Below, one piece after another: positions 1 through 9,881 of a stretch of DNA of 64,000 nt. Positions within the stretch are counted from its first letter, which is position 1. Every line of letters begins with the position of its first letter. The DNA is from Pedobacter sp. Leaf194 (GTDB lineage Bacteria > Bacteroidota > Bacteroidia > Sphingobacteriales > Sphingobacteriaceae), in assembly GCF_001423945.1 (NCBI RefSeq), contig NZ_LMPU01000001.1, positions 1,175,971 to 1,239,970 of the forward strand, read 5' to 3'. Made by a program: the position numbers and the translations under genes. The notes under the pieces are model-generated. The model did not search any database. It saw only the letters and a list, made by a program, of their open reading frames with translations, and was not told the origin of the DNA.

Positions 1-2278
1 CTTTGCCATTAGATTGCAATTCGAAATTAAAACGTTTAATGAAATAATTTTGTGCTTTTCCTTCAAAATGCACTGCGGCGAACACCTTTTCAGCATCAAA
101 CTTTTCAATTAAAATTAAGCCATCATCAAAATGGTTGCTCAATTCGAAAGAGCTTAATTCATAGTAACCGTCTTTATGAATCTGCAGAATTCTATCATCT
201 CCATCAAACTCGCCAAGGTATTTCCCGCGGCCATCAACATTTAAGCGTTTCAGCAAATCATCATACCAGATTTTCAATCCAGATAAAGTAGAAACACCTT
301 TAGTTTTTAATATGATTTTTTTAACGGGATATTTAGAAATAATATTTCCCTGCGAACCCCGGCCTTTAATGCCAACTTCGGCAAAATCCTGGTCGAACTG
401 CAGCTTGCGTAACTTAGAATGCGGTTTTAAAGCCACATTTACCACCTCTGCTTCTCCGTTTGGATTTGCTGTAAAGTATAAAACTTTCGAGCCTTTAGAG
501 CCCTTCGTTAAGTCGTATTCTTTATCGCGGGTTACGCCCACAACGGCGAAACGTTTAATGTAAGCTGTTCCAGACGAGCCATCTTTATAAATCATATTAT
601 AAATCGTCCGCTCATCATTTTTCTTAAACACCTGCGCATGTATAATGCCCTTGCCCACAAAAGTTTTGTCGGCCACTTTAGTAATTATACATTTTCCATC
701 CTCGCGGAAAACAATTACTTCATCAATGTCAGAACAGTCTGCAATAAATTCGTCTTTCCGCAAGCCAGTTCCAATGAAACCATCTTCACGGTTCATGTAA
801 AGCTTCACATTTGCTAAGGCTACTTTTGATGCTTCAACACGGTCGAACAAGCGAATTTCAGTTTTGCGTTCCCGGCCTTTACTGTATTTATCCTTAAGCT
901 TTTGAAACCACGCAATAGCGTAATCGGTGAGGTGCTTTAAATGATTTTTTACCACTTTTATTTCATCCTCGAGGTTTTTCATTTGCTCATCAGCCTTCTT
1001 AACATCAAACCTTGTGATGCTACTCATCGGCTTGTCGATTAGCTTTTTAAAATCCTCAGGTAAAATCTCGCGATAAAGAGATGGCTTAAAAGGGTCGAAC
1101 AATAAATGCAAAACGTCAACAACAGTATCAAAATTGGCAGCGTTTTCATATTCAGAATTCTTGTACATGCCCTCCTGAATAAATATTTTTAGTAAAGAAC
1201 TAAAGAAAATTTTCTCCTGCAATTCATGCAACCGAATTTCCAGTTCTTTTTTTAATAAGCTTTTCGTGTGTTTTGTATTTTCAATAAGGATATCATTCAC
1301 ACTCATAAAGTGTGGCTTATCACCCTGAATAATACAGGTATTCGGCGAAATTGAAACCTCGCATGCAGTAAACGCATAGAGTGCATCAATGGTTACATCG
1401 GGCGATATGCCTGGCGCCAGGTGCACAATAATTTCCACATGGGCAGCAGTGCTGTCTTCAATTTTCTTGATTTTGATTTTGCCCTTATCGTTGGCGGCCA
1501 GAATGCTATCAATTACCGAGCTTGTTGTGGTGCTATACGGAACCTCCGTAATTACCAAAGTTTTTTTGTCTTTTTCGGTAATCTTTGCACGTACGCGGAT
1601 TTTACCGCCACGCTGGCCCTCATTGTAGTTCGAAAAATCGGCCATACCACCCGTAAAAAAATCGGGCATAATATTCGGCCGAACGCCTTTCAGGGCTTCA
1701 ATAGAAGCATCTAGCAACTCAATAAAATTGTGTGGCATTACTTTGGTAGCCAAGCCAACTGCAATACCTTCTGCTCCTTGCGCCAATAGCAAAGGGAATT
1801 TAACAGGCAAAGTAATCGGTTCATTATTCCGCCCATCGTAACTTAACTGCCATTCCGTAGTATCCGGATTAAAAACAACTTCGTTAGCAAATTTCGATAA
1901 ACGGGCCTCAATATAACGAGGCGCCGCGGCACTATCACCGGTAATTGGGTCGCCCCAGTTTCCCTGCATGTCAATAAGTAAATCTTTCTGACCAATCTGC
2001 ACCATCGCATCGCCAATAGAGGCATCACCGTGCGGGTGGTACTTCATCGTGTTGCCAATAACATTCGCCGCTTTATTAAAACGTCCGTCGTCCATTTCCT
2101 TTAACGAATGCATAATGCGCCTTTGTACAGGCTTTAATCCATCATGAATATGCGGAACGGCACGGTCCAGAATTACGTAAGACGCATAATCGAGGAACCA
2201 GTTTTCGTATAAACCGTTAATTGGGGTTACCGTATGTTTGTGCTCTTCGTTTATGTTTTGGTCTAATTCTTCACTCAT
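1..2278 (-). CDS. parC: DNA topoisomerase IV subunit A (C-terminus cut off by the window edge)
   Basis: Breakage-reunion subunit of the type II topoisomerase that decatenates daughter chromosomes; it pairs with the ParE gene at 15387-17255. The frame is open from the ATG at 2278 to the window edge (about 759 codons). The start region carries the gyrase A/ParC signature: HDGLKPVQRR near residues 45-54, KYHPHGDAS at 79-87, and the catalytic tyrosine in PRYIEARLS at Tyr122. The second half is the coiled-coil and beta-pinwheel region, still open at base 1. The residue after HPHGD, where E. coli GyrA/ParC has the quinolone-sensitive serine, is alanine. GyrA is the alternative name, but the sequence and the presence of parE nearby favour ParC. 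Sure of the family; fairly sure of ParC over GyrA. Confidence 0.93.
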   Translation of the reverse strand, partial: MSEELDQNINEEHKHTVTPINGLYENWFLDYASYVILDRAVPHIHDGLKPVQRRIMHSLKEMDDGRFNKAANVIGNTMKYHPHGDASIGDAMVQIGQKDLLIDMQGNWGDPITGDSAAAPRYIEARLSKFANEVVFNPDTTEWQLSYDGRNNEPITLPVKFPLLLAQGAEGIAVGLATKVMPHNFIELLDASIEALKGVRPNIMPDFFTGGMADFSNYNEGQRGGKIRVRAKITEKDKKTLVITEVPYSTTTSSVIDSILAANDKGKIKIKKIEDSTAAHVEIIVHLAPGISPDVTIDALYAFTACEVSISPNTCIIQGDKPHFMSVNDILIENTKHTKSLLKKELEIRLHELQEKIFFSSLLKIFIQEGMYKNSEYENAANFDTVVDVLHLLFDPFKPSLYREILPEDFKKLIDKPMSSITRFDVKKADEQMKNLEDEIKVVKNHLKHLTDYAIAWFQKLKDKYSKGRERKTEIRLFDRVEASKVALANVKLYMNREDGFIGTGLRKDEFIADCSDIDEVIVFREDGKCIITKVADKTFVGKGIIHAQVFKKNDERTIYNMIYKDGSSGTAYIKRFAVVGVTRDKEYDLTKGSKGSKVLYFTANPNGEAEVVNVALKPHSKLRKLQFDQDFAEVGIKGRGSQGNIISKYPVKKIILKTKGVSTLSGLKIWYDDLLKRLNVDGRGKYLGEFDGDDRILQIHKDGYYELSSFELSNHFDDGLILIEKFDAEKVFAAVHFEGKAQNYFIKRFNFELQSNGK

Positions 2279-2381
2279 CTATTTACAAAAATTGGCAGCC
2301 GTAAATATAATAAAAATGATTACACAGAATGCAGAGAGGTTATGCACATTCCGTAGACTATTTTTCGTTTAAAGAAGATTT

Positions 2382-2500
2382 GAAAAGCAGGTTCTTTCGC
2401 TTTTTGAACGTTTCTTCCTGCTTTACGCTGTATCTTTTAGCTGTTCCGTCGCTGCGCTCAGAATTACAGCTAAAAGGATGCCGCTGCAATCAGGTTTAGG
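2382..2500. repeat. Dispersed palindromic intergenic element, copy 1
   Basis: One of five related elements in this window. The arms are ATCTTTTAGCTGT (2432-2444) and ACAGCTAAAAGGAT (2466-2479). The outer sequence reads CTGCTTTACGCTGT on the left and CCGCTGCAATCAGGTTTA on the right, which aligns with the copies at 19059, 20692, 44393 and 56578. It lies between the parC start and the 3' end of the next minus-strand gene. The rest of 2279-2543 shows nothing else. Confidence 0.6.
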
Positions 2501-2543
2501 AAGGTAATTTCTGCAAATTTTGCCCAGTTGCAATTTGTACAAA

Positions 2544-4223
2544 CTACTCTTTGGCAAGTAAAACGCCAGAAACATTCCATGCGCTAGAGCTAGAGCCTTG
2601 CGGCAAGCCCATCGGAATACTAACTTTTATGGTATGAGTGCCAGCTTTTAAATCGCCAAGGCTAATTATATTTGGGTTGGTAACCGTACCCGGGCACCAG
2701 TTCGATCGGCTTAAATCTGAAGATGAAAGGCCGGTTTCGAAATTTCCCGAAGCAGGATTTGATAAACGATAAGAGCCGCAATCTTGCCGCCATGGTATAA
2801 ATGCAAATGCCTCTTTATTATCCAGCGAGATCGTGTTTTTCTTTGGAACAAACTCATCACCACCGCCCCAGCCACCATGGCCGGTTGTTATGTAACGCAG
2901 TTTGGCATCTTTTACATCTTTCGCCAGCACAAAAGAAACCTCCAAACCTTTTTCGCTGCTAAACATGGTTGCGTATTCCTGGCCGGCCATTTCCATTACG
3001 TTAGTCGAGTTAAATAAAGGCATAATTATACTTTTATCAGCCTTTTCTCTGCCCGCATTATGAAGTGTAATGTTTAACGATACCTTATGTCCGCCTTTAT
3101 CGTAATTGCCAATAAAAACCGCTACCCAAACTTCCTTCCCGTTTATCAAAGGAAAAAGCTCGGAAATGTCCTGACGGTAATATACCTTATCGGCCCAGGT
3201 TTTATCTTTTAGCTTCAGGTTATTGTATTTTCCCACGCCGAAAGGGGTAAAAAAACGCATAAGTTCTATTACCGGATTGTAAGTTGGTGTAGCAACAACA
3301 CCCTGGTAAGTTTTTCCGTTACCATTGTCGTAAACCGGCAATTCTTTTACCGAACGCTTTAATGCATCCATCAAGCTAACTGTTTTATCCGTTGGAATTA
3401 CAAAAACGGAGCCCGTTCTGTCGTATGCATCGCCGTTAGATTGTTCCGTCAAATCCACAAAAACATTTGGGTTTGTAGCCCACGCCGGAAAACTAACCTT
3501 TCGGGCAATAACCGTTCCTCCGGCAAACCTGAAAATAGAATCTGACGATTGTGGCTTATCTACAAAATTGATGGTTTCATTGGTAAATACATTTAAGGTG
3601 GTAAACCTGCTTTTCCAAAGTAAATCTTTATAAGATAATCCATCTGTCAGGTTTAGTGTACTTAATTCCACAGCCTTAATTTTCTTTGCTTCTTCAATTT
3701 TTACAGCCGTTAAATAGCTGTTTCCATTGCGGATTTGCTCCAGCACCAAACCAAGATTTTGGCCTAAGGCTGTGGGCGCAGCCTTAATTCCGGCTTGCGT
3801 GGTATACCATAATTCTATTGTATTTGAGTTTACAACGGTTTTTGCCTTTTTACAGGTATAGCCTAAAATCACTTTCGTTTCAGAACTGAATTCAAAAGTC
3901 TGTTTACCAATTGAAGTGCTATCTGAAGTTGAAATCTGATTGGACTTGCCCAAATCTGCGAGCTGGAATAAAATATTTTCAGGCTTTGTAACAACAGTTT
4001 GCTCGTAAGGAAATTTAGCTTTGCCGGCTAAAATGCTTTCGCTTGTAAGGAGGTTTTGTTTTGCGCCTGCAATAATTATAGAAGGGTTTCTATCTTCCTT
4101 TGGTTTGCCATCTGCAGAGCGCCAGTATTCTATTCTGTAATTTAAATCAGCCTTTAATACTTGCTGCGCCTGGCTACAGAAAAAACTTAAAACAGCAGCG
4201 CTGATAAGGTAAAATTGTTTCAT
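2544..4223 (-). CDS. Secreted GLPGLI-like / PNGase F-like two-part protein
   Basis: Secreted protein of 559 residues. A signal peptide (residues 1-20, ending FFCSQAQ) is followed by a GLPGLI-family-like region (about 22-180). Its typical GYTCKKA, ELWYTTQAG and LGLVLEQI stretches are present, although the GLPGLI hexamer itself has decayed. Residues about 230-559 resemble peptide-N-glycosidase F: DAYDRTGSV (Asp268 aligns with PNGase F Asp60), FFTPFGVG, TTGHGGWGGGDEF (Glu457 probably matches Glu206), SDLSRSNWCPG, and a final SGVLLAKE strand. The PNGase F residue Glu118 has no obvious counterpart, so activity is uncertain. Inferred role: removal of N-glycans from external glycoproteins. The N-terminal part may correspond to the extra N-terminal domain known in PNGase F-II-type enzymes. 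It appears to be transcribed alone, downstream of cdd. Confidence 0.78.
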   Translation of the reverse strand: MKQFYLISAAVLSFFCSQAQQVLKADLNYRIEYWRSADGKPKEDRNPSIIIAGAKQNLLTSESILAGKAKFPYEQTVVTKPENILFQLADLGKSNQISTSDSTSIGKQTFEFSSETKVILGYTCKKAKTVVNSNTIELWYTTQAGIKAAPTALGQNLGLVLEQIRNGNSYLTAVKIEEAKKIKAVELSTLNLTDGLSYKDLLWKSRFTTLNVFTNETINFVDKPQSSDSIFRFAGGTVIARKVSFPAWATNPNVFVDLTEQSNGDAYDRTGSVFVIPTDKTVSLMDALKRSVKELPVYDNGNGKTYQGVVATPTYNPVIELMRFFTPFGVGKYNNLKLKDKTWADKVYYRQDISELFPLINGKEVWVAVFIGNYDKGGHKVSLNITLHNAGREKADKSIIMPLFNSTNVMEMAGQEYATMFSSEKGLEVSFVLAKDVKDAKLRYITTGHGGWGGGDEFVPKKNTISLDNKEAFAFIPWRQDCGSYRLSNPASGNFETGLSSSDLSRSNWCPGTVTNPNIISLGDLKAGTHTIKVSIPMGLPQGSSSSAWNVSGVLLAKE

Positions 4224-4246
4224 AACTTAAAAAAAACAAATATAGG

Positions 4247-4735
4247 TTATCGCTCCAGTCTATCCTCCACAAAAGCGAAAGGCAATAAACTCTTTACACT
4301 CGGCACTTTCAAAATTTCGCCATTTAAGCAATAAAATATCACCTCTATCGGTGTAGATTGTTTGCGCTCAAATTCTGCCATTACCTGTAAACAACCACCA
4401 CAAGAAGTTACGGGCGTCAGGATTTCGAAATTATCCGTTTGGGCGGTTATCGCCATGCTTTCTATCACCGCATTTGGGTAAGTAGAGCCGATTGAAAAGA
4501 GTGCTACCCGTTCGGCGCATAACCCAGAAGGATAGGCAAGGTTTTCCTGGTTGCTTCCTAAAACAACTTCGCCGGTGGCCAAACGAATGGCGGTGCCAAC
4601 CCTGAACTTTGAATAAGGCGAATATGAAGTCGCCAACGCTTTTTCGGAGAGCGCACACAGCTGGCGCTCGCTATCACTTAGTTCATCGATGCCGGCGTAT
4701 TGCTCAAAACTTATATTTAGATTTAATGATTTCAT
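4247..4735 (-). CDS. cdd: Cytidine deaminase
   Basis: Zinc-dependent deamination of cytidine/deoxycytidine to uridine in pyrimidine salvage. The 162 residues carry the whole active site: CAERVALF (Cys73-Ala-Glu75, with Glu75 as proton shuttle) and SCGGC (Cys112 and Cys115), so three cysteines bind zinc as in the small tetrameric cytidine deaminases. SNQENLAYPSGLCAER matches the substrate-binding segment. The length is slightly above the usual 130-140 because of an N-terminal extension of about 25 residues. The gene ends 23 bp before the PNGase F-like gene on the same strand and is divergent from tamB, with which it shares the 4736-4838 spacer. Function secure. Confidence 0.93.
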   Translation of the reverse strand: MKSLNLNISFEQYAGIDELSDSERQLCALSEKALATSYSPYSKFRVGTAIRLATGEVVLGSNQENLAYPSGLCAERVALFSIGSTYPNAVIESMAITAQTDNFEILTPVTSCGGCLQVMAEFERKQSTPIEVIFYCLNGEILKVPSVKSLLPFAFVEDRLER

Positions 4736-4799
4736 CTATAATGATTTATAAAAACGCTAATGTTAAATTTTATAGCGGGGCGAACAATTTAGTTTATTT

Positions 4800-4816
4800 T
4801 TTGTATTAATTACAAA
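4800..4816. promoter_or_regulatory. Inverted repeat between divergent cdd and tamB
   Basis: TTTGTA, 5-nt spacer, TACAAA: a perfect 6+5+6 palindrome in the divergent spacer. Each arm begins with TTTG, the -33 element of Bacteroidota promoters. A weak -7-like TAAATTAA follows 22 nt after the plus-strand arm, and TAAATTGT follows 21 nt after the minus-strand arm. It could be a back-to-back promoter or an operator. Speculative. Confidence 0.25.
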
Positions 4817-4838
4817 GATCTGCCTTAAATTAATTTTA

Positions 4839-7800
4839 GTGGCATGCTTTTGGCATTTAGTAAATTACCAAACACTATCAGCTTTGAATAAATACGTACG
4901 TAAAAGTCTTAAAGTTTTACTCTGGATCATCGCCTCGGTGATAATTTTGGTTGTCGCGGTGGCTTTGTCTCTAAACATTCCTGCAGTACAAAATTTTGTA
5001 AAAGGGAAAGCGATAAACTACCTTAAAGATAAAACGAAAACGGAGGTTAGTCTCGAAAGCATTAAAATTGCGCTTCCCAAAGATGTTGTTTTAAACAAGT
5101 TTTATATCGAAGACAGAAAAGGCGATACGCTTTTATATGCCGAAAAACTCGCTGTTGATATCAGCCTCTTTAAACTCTTAAAAAATACTGTTGAGATTAA
5201 TAATATCGAACTAAAAAACATACGGGCGAATGTTAAAAGGATAAACCCCGATACGACTTTTAACTTTTCTTTTTTAGTAGATGCTTTCATGAGCGACCAG
5301 AAAAAACCTGAAGAAAAGGTCGACAAAGACACCACTTCAACTTTGAAATTTTCGGTAGATAAAGTGTCGTTTGAAGATATTGGTATTACCTACCGTGATG
5401 ACGTTGCTGGAAACGATGTGAAACTGCACTTAGGTGCATTCAAAACTAAGTTGAAAACTTTTGATTTGGCTAATCAGCACTATGTTATCCGCGACTTGAC
5501 ATTAAACAACACATCGTTAAAATACTTGCAGCAAAAGCCGCTAACACAATTGGTGCAGCACATTACAAATACGGTAGATAGCAGCCAGAAAGCAACAGGA
5601 AAGCTTCCGTTAATTGCGGTAGAAAACTTTGCTTTTAACAATGTTAAAGTAAATTACGATGATCAGATTTCAACAACCAAGGCTATTGCGGATGTAATTG
5701 AATTAGGCTTAACAAACCTAAAAGTAGATTTAACAAATAGTAAATATACAGTTGATGATGCCAAACTAAATAAATCAAATATCCTTTTCGCCTTTAAGCC
5801 GGCACCGAGTAACGACCTCAAAAAAGTTAAAGACACTGTTGTCGCTCAGAAATCTACCTTAGGCTTAATGATTAAGAACATAAGTTTAGCAGAAAATAAT
5901 GTTCAGTTCGATAATTTAGGTGCAAAGGCCGCTGCAAAGGGAATGGATTTTAATCATTTAAAAATCACCGGATTAACTTTTGGCGCAGGCGATGTGAGTT
6001 ATAGTGCAGCGGGCATTAAGGCAAATGTTAAAAATGGTTCGTTAAAAGAAAAAAGCGGTTTCCAGCTGAATGAGTTAAAGGGAAATGCGGTTTATAACGA
6101 CAAGCAGATTAAGCTGAGCAATTTTATTTTAAGAACACCAAATACGAACATTGAAAATGCCACTGAGCTGAATTTTACTTCGATGGATGATTTGACAAAG
6201 CATCCGGAGCGGGTAAAACTGGCTTTGAGCTTAAAAAATACGACAATTGGATTAAAAGATGCAGGCTATTTTAGCGATGCTGTTCCGGCAAACTACCGCA
6301 ATAAAAAAATTAAGATAAATGCTGATGTAAACGGCTACCTGAATAATCTCAATATCCCACGGTTGCAGGTTAGCGGGTTAAAGAACACGCAAATAGACAT
6401 AAGCGGAACCGCAAAGGGACTACCGGATATTAACAAAACTTTTCTGGATTTAAATATTAAAAAACTTTACGTAACCAAGAGCGATATCCTGGTGGCGGTG
6501 CCAAGAAAATCCTTACCACCAAGCATCGAGTTGCCAAATGTAATAAATGCCAAAGGAAGGTTTACTGGCTCAATGACGGATTTCAACACCAACATGAATA
6601 TCCAAACGGATATGGGTGCTGCGATTTTAGCGGCCACAATGAAGGGACCAAAAGGCAGAGAAAGTTACAAAGCAGATGTTACCCTCAACAACTTTAACGT
6701 TGGCCGTTTGTTAAAAATGCAGCCAAAACTGGGTCGCGTTTCGGTTAAGGCAAACGTTGCAGGAACAGGTTTGGACCCGAAAAAGATAAATGCCAAATTT
6801 AACGCCCGCGTTTTAAATGCTTATTACAACAAATATACCTATCGCAATCTAAATATCGCTGGTACGTACGCCAACCAGAATGTTTCAATAAAAGGCAGCA
6901 TGCCAGATAATAACGCAAACTTTACACTTGATGCCAGAGCCAACCTTGCGGGCAAATATCCTGCTGTAAAGGCAAATCTTAATCTAAAGCAATTGAATTT
7001 GCAGGCACTTAATTTTAGTCCGACGATTTTAACGGCCGCCGGCCTGGTCAAAGTAGATTTAGCAACTGCTGATGCAGATTATTTAAATGGTACCGTTGAC
7101 ATTACAGGTTTACAGCTGGTAAAAGATGCACAGCGCATTAATGTAGATACAATTTCTGTTAAGGCTAAAACCACCGAAACAGCCAATGAATTAACGTTGA
7201 AATCGGAAATTTTATCTGCGAGGGTAGATGGTAAATATCAGTTAACAAAGATAAGCAATGCCATTATCAACGAAATTAATAAGTACTACGCTTTTGGAAC
7301 TGTAACAAAAATTCCAGACCAAAGAATGAGGTTTGCTGTTCAGATTTATGATTCCAAGCTGTTGAAACAGTTTGTACCAGAACTGGCGGTATTTAAACAA
7401 TCTCAATTTTATGGCTTAATCGACACTCAGAAAGATAGCTTACAAATTAAAGGTAATTTCCCGCAAGTTGTTTACGGCGATTTTAAAGTTGACACGACAG
7501 TTTTGAACATCAACAACGACAATAATAAATTAAATTATGCTTTAACTGTTAAGAGTTTACAGAGCCCGTCAATTGCGCTGTTTAATACAGAGGTTAATGG
7601 CGATGCGGCGAATAACAACCTCGGCGTCAACATTTTTCTTCGTGATAGAAAACTTAAGGACAAATACGTTATAGGCGGAACATTCCAATCGATTAATAAA
7701 GATTTTAAATTTTCTTTGGATCCACAAAAGCTGTTGCTGGATTATCAAAAATGGGTAGTTTCGCAATATAACTATATACAATTTGGCGCATCGGGCATTC

Positions 7801-9881
7801 TGGTAAATCAATTTCAGATTAGTAACAGTGGTCAATCTCTATCCATAAATAGTAACCCAACTCAACCTAATGCACCATTAGCTGTAGAATTTAAAGATTT
7901 CCAACTCGAAACGCTCACCAAATTTGCAGAAACAGATACAACTTTGGTTGGTGGGCGGTTAAATGGCACCGCAAATGTTAAAGATTTAGCATCAACCCCT
8001 AAGTTTGAAGCAAACTTAACGATAGACCAGCTGCGCTATGAAAAAGACCAGTTGGGCACCTTGAGATTGGCTGTTAATAATAATACCAAAAATGCTTTTG
8101 AGGTGAATGTGGCACTTACAGGTGTACACGAACTTAGGGTTAACGGCTTTTATTATACCGCCCCGCAAAGTGCGCTCGATTTAACAGTTAATATCGATAA
8201 GATTGAAATGAAAAACATCGAGAGTTTATCGCAGGGACAGTTAAAAAACGGAACCGGAACATTAACTGGAGCACTTTCAGTTAAGGGCGCTTTAACTGCG
8301 CCAAGAATATTGGGCGATTTAACATTCAATAATGCAGGCATAAACGTTGCTTACGTGAATTCATATTTTAGATTGCCGAACGAGAAAATTTCATTCACCA
8401 ATGAGGGCATTGCTTTTAACAACTTTACGCTTATCGATTCGCTTAATCAAAAGGCAACAATTAACGGAAAGGTGTTAACCACTGACTACAAAAATTATAA
8501 GTTCGGACTCGACATTCGGATGAATAATTTCAGGGCAATAAATTCTACTGCGGCAGATAACGAAATGATTTACGGAACTGTTTTTCTAACCAGTAATATT
8601 AAGGTTAGAGGAGATTTGAACCAGCCTGATGTAAACATGACGGTGAACGTTAACAAAGGCACTAAGTTTTTCTTTGCTTTGCCTGCAAATGACCCTGCTA
8701 TTATTGACCAGGAAGGTATAGTTCAGTTTATTGATGCTGATGCGCCACCTTTTAACGGGCAAAAAGCATTGAAGGTTGATAGCGTAAGTAAATCACCAAT
8801 TAAAGGCTTAAACCTCGTTGCGGCAGTCAAAATAGATCCTGAAGCGGAACTTAATGTAGTTGTTGACCCATCAAACGGTGATGCGCTTAACATAAAAGGC
8901 GATGCAGATTTGAACGCAACAATGGATCCAAGTGGGAAAATTAGTTTAACCGGACGCTATGAAGTTGTTGATGGCTCTTATAATTTGTCGGTCGGCCCGT
9001 TAGGTAAAAAAGAATTTAAAATAGTTAAAGGAAGCACAATTGTGTGGACCGGCGAGCCTACTACGGCGAATGTTAACTTATCTGCAATGTACGAAGTAAA
9101 TGCAGCACCTATTGATTTATTAAACCAACCGGATTTGGTACAGGCAAAAACGAAGCTTCCGTTTCAGGTTTATTTGATGATGAAAGGGGAGTTGCTTAAA
9201 CCAATCATTTCTTTCAAAATTGACCTGCCTGAAAATGAAAGAGCAACAGAAATTGGAAGTTTGGCTTATACCAGGCTTCAAAATGTAAATCGTGATGAAA
9301 GCGAGCTTAATAAACAGGTTTTCGCCTTGTTGGCGCTTAACAGGTTTATCGCAAATAACCCATTTCAAAGTTTAGCCGGTGGCGGCGGAGGCGTATCTAC
9401 ACTTGCAAGATCGAGTGTGAGCAAATTATTAACAGAGCAATTAAACAACCTAACATCAGATTTGATTCAAGGTGTTGATCTTAATTTTGGGGTAAATTCT
9501 TCAGAAGATTATTCTACAGGCTCGTTGCAACAGAAAACGGATTTGGAGGTTGGCTTATCCAAAAAACTCCTTAACGACAGGTTGACCGTAACGGTAGGAA
9601 GTTCTTTCGCACTTGAGGGCCCACAGGCGCCAGGAGAAAAATCGACCAATATTGCAGGAAACGTAAACGTAGAATATGCATTATCTGCCGATGGAAGGTA
9701 CCGGTTGAGGGCTTACAGGCGAAATCAGAATGATGTGATAGTGCAAGGCCAGATCATTGAAACTGGGCTTGGATTCACTTTAGTTGTTGATTACAATAAA
9801 TTCAAAGAGATTTTCCAGAAAAAACGAAATAGAAGAACGAGAAACATTGAACAGAAAGCACAAGATGAGACGACTAACTAG
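4839..9881 (+). CDS. tamB: TamB-family translocation and assembly module protein
   Basis: Very large (1680 aa) AsmA/TamB-type protein: one N-terminal membrane anchor (about residues 22-45, VLLWIIASVIILVVAVALSL), then repeated beta-strand segments across the periplasm, and a C-terminal DUF490/TamB region (about 1250-1650) ending next to the outer membrane. Family members form a hydrophobic groove that bridges the two membranes, implicated in outer-membrane protein insertion or phospholipid transport. The partner Omp85 gene follows directly, overlapping by 17 bp, as in tamA-tamB pairs but in reversed order. Start choice is uncertain: the ATG at 4839 gives an odd 15-residue extension, and the TTG at 4884 (reading MNKYVRKSLKVLL) looks more natural. 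Family assignment is secure. Confidence 0.9.
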   Translation: MACFWHLVNYQTLSALNKYVRKSLKVLLWIIASVIILVVAVALSLNIPAVQNFVKGKAINYLKDKTKTEVSLESIKIALPKDVVLNKFYIEDRKGDTLLYAEKLAVDISLFKLLKNTVEINNIELKNIRANVKRINPDTTFNFSFLVDAFMSDQKKPEEKVDKDTTSTLKFSVDKVSFEDIGITYRDDVAGNDVKLHLGAFKTKLKTFDLANQHYVIRDLTLNNTSLKYLQQKPLTQLVQHITNTVDSSQKATGKLPLIAVENFAFNNVKVNYDDQISTTKAIADVIELGLTNLKVDLTNSKYTVDDAKLNKSNILFAFKPAPSNDLKKVKDTVVAQKSTLGLMIKNISLAENNVQFDNLGAKAAAKGMDFNHLKITGLTFGAGDVSYSAAGIKANVKNGSLKEKSGFQLNELKGNAVYNDKQIKLSNFILRTPNTNIENATELNFTSMDDLTKHPERVKLALSLKNTTIGLKDAGYFSDAVPANYRNKKIKINADVNGYLNNLNIPRLQVSGLKNTQIDISGTAKGLPDINKTFLDLNIKKLYVTKSDILVAVPRKSLPPSIELPNVINAKGRFTGSMTDFNTNMNIQTDMGAAILAATMKGPKGRESYKADVTLNNFNVGRLLKMQPKLGRVSVKANVAGTGLDPKKINAKFNARVLNAYYNKYTYRNLNIAGTYANQNVSIKGSMPDNNANFTLDARANLAGKYPAVKANLNLKQLNLQALNFSPTILTAAGLVKVDLATADADYLNGTVDITGLQLVKDAQRINVDTISVKAKTTETANELTLKSEILSARVDGKYQLTKISNAIINEINKYYAFGTVTKIPDQRMRFAVQIYDSKLLKQFVPELAVFKQSQFYGLIDTQKDSLQIKGNFPQVVYGDFKVDTTVLNINNDNNKLNYALTVKSLQSPSIALFNTEVNGDAANNNLGVNIFLRDRKLKDKYVIGGTFQSINKDFKFSLDPQKLLLDYQKWVVSQYNYIQFGASGILVNQFQISNSGQSLSINSNPTQPNAPLAVEFKDFQLETLTKFAETDTTLVGGRLNGTANVKDLASTPKFEANLTIDQLRYEKDQLGTLRLAVNNNTKNAFEVNVALTGVHELRVNGFYYTAPQSALDLTVNIDKIEMKNIESLSQGQLKNGTGTLTGALSVKGALTAPRILGDLTFNNAGINVAYVNSYFRLPNEKISFTNEGIAFNNFTLIDSLNQKATINGKVLTTDYKNYKFGLDIRMNNFRAINSTAADNEMIYGTVFLTSNIKVRGDLNQPDVNMTVNVNKGTKFFFALPANDPAIIDQEGIVQFIDADAPPFNGQKALKVDSVSKSPIKGLNLVAAVKIDPEAELNVVVDPSNGDALNIKGDADLNATMDPSGKISLTGRYEVVDGSYNLSVGPLGKKEFKIVKGSTIVWTGEPTTANVNLSAMYEVNAAPIDLLNQPDLVQAKTKLPFQVYLMMKGELLKPIISFKIDLPENERATEIGSLAYTRLQNVNRDESELNKQVFALLALNRFIANNPFQSLAGGGGGVSTLARSSVSKLLTEQLNNLTSDLIQGVDLNFGVNSSEDYSTGSLQQKTDLEVGLSKKLLNDRLTVTVGSSFALEGPQAPGEKSTNIAGNVNVEYALSADGRYRLRAYRRNQNDVIVQGQIIETGLGFTLVVDYNKFKEIFQKKRNRRTRNIEQKAQDETTN

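Noticed and set aside
4839..4883. N-terminal extension of TamB from the ATG at 4839
   Set aside because: The 15 residues before the TTG at 4884 do not look like a family N-terminus; kept in the coordinates only because the start cannot be settled from sequence.
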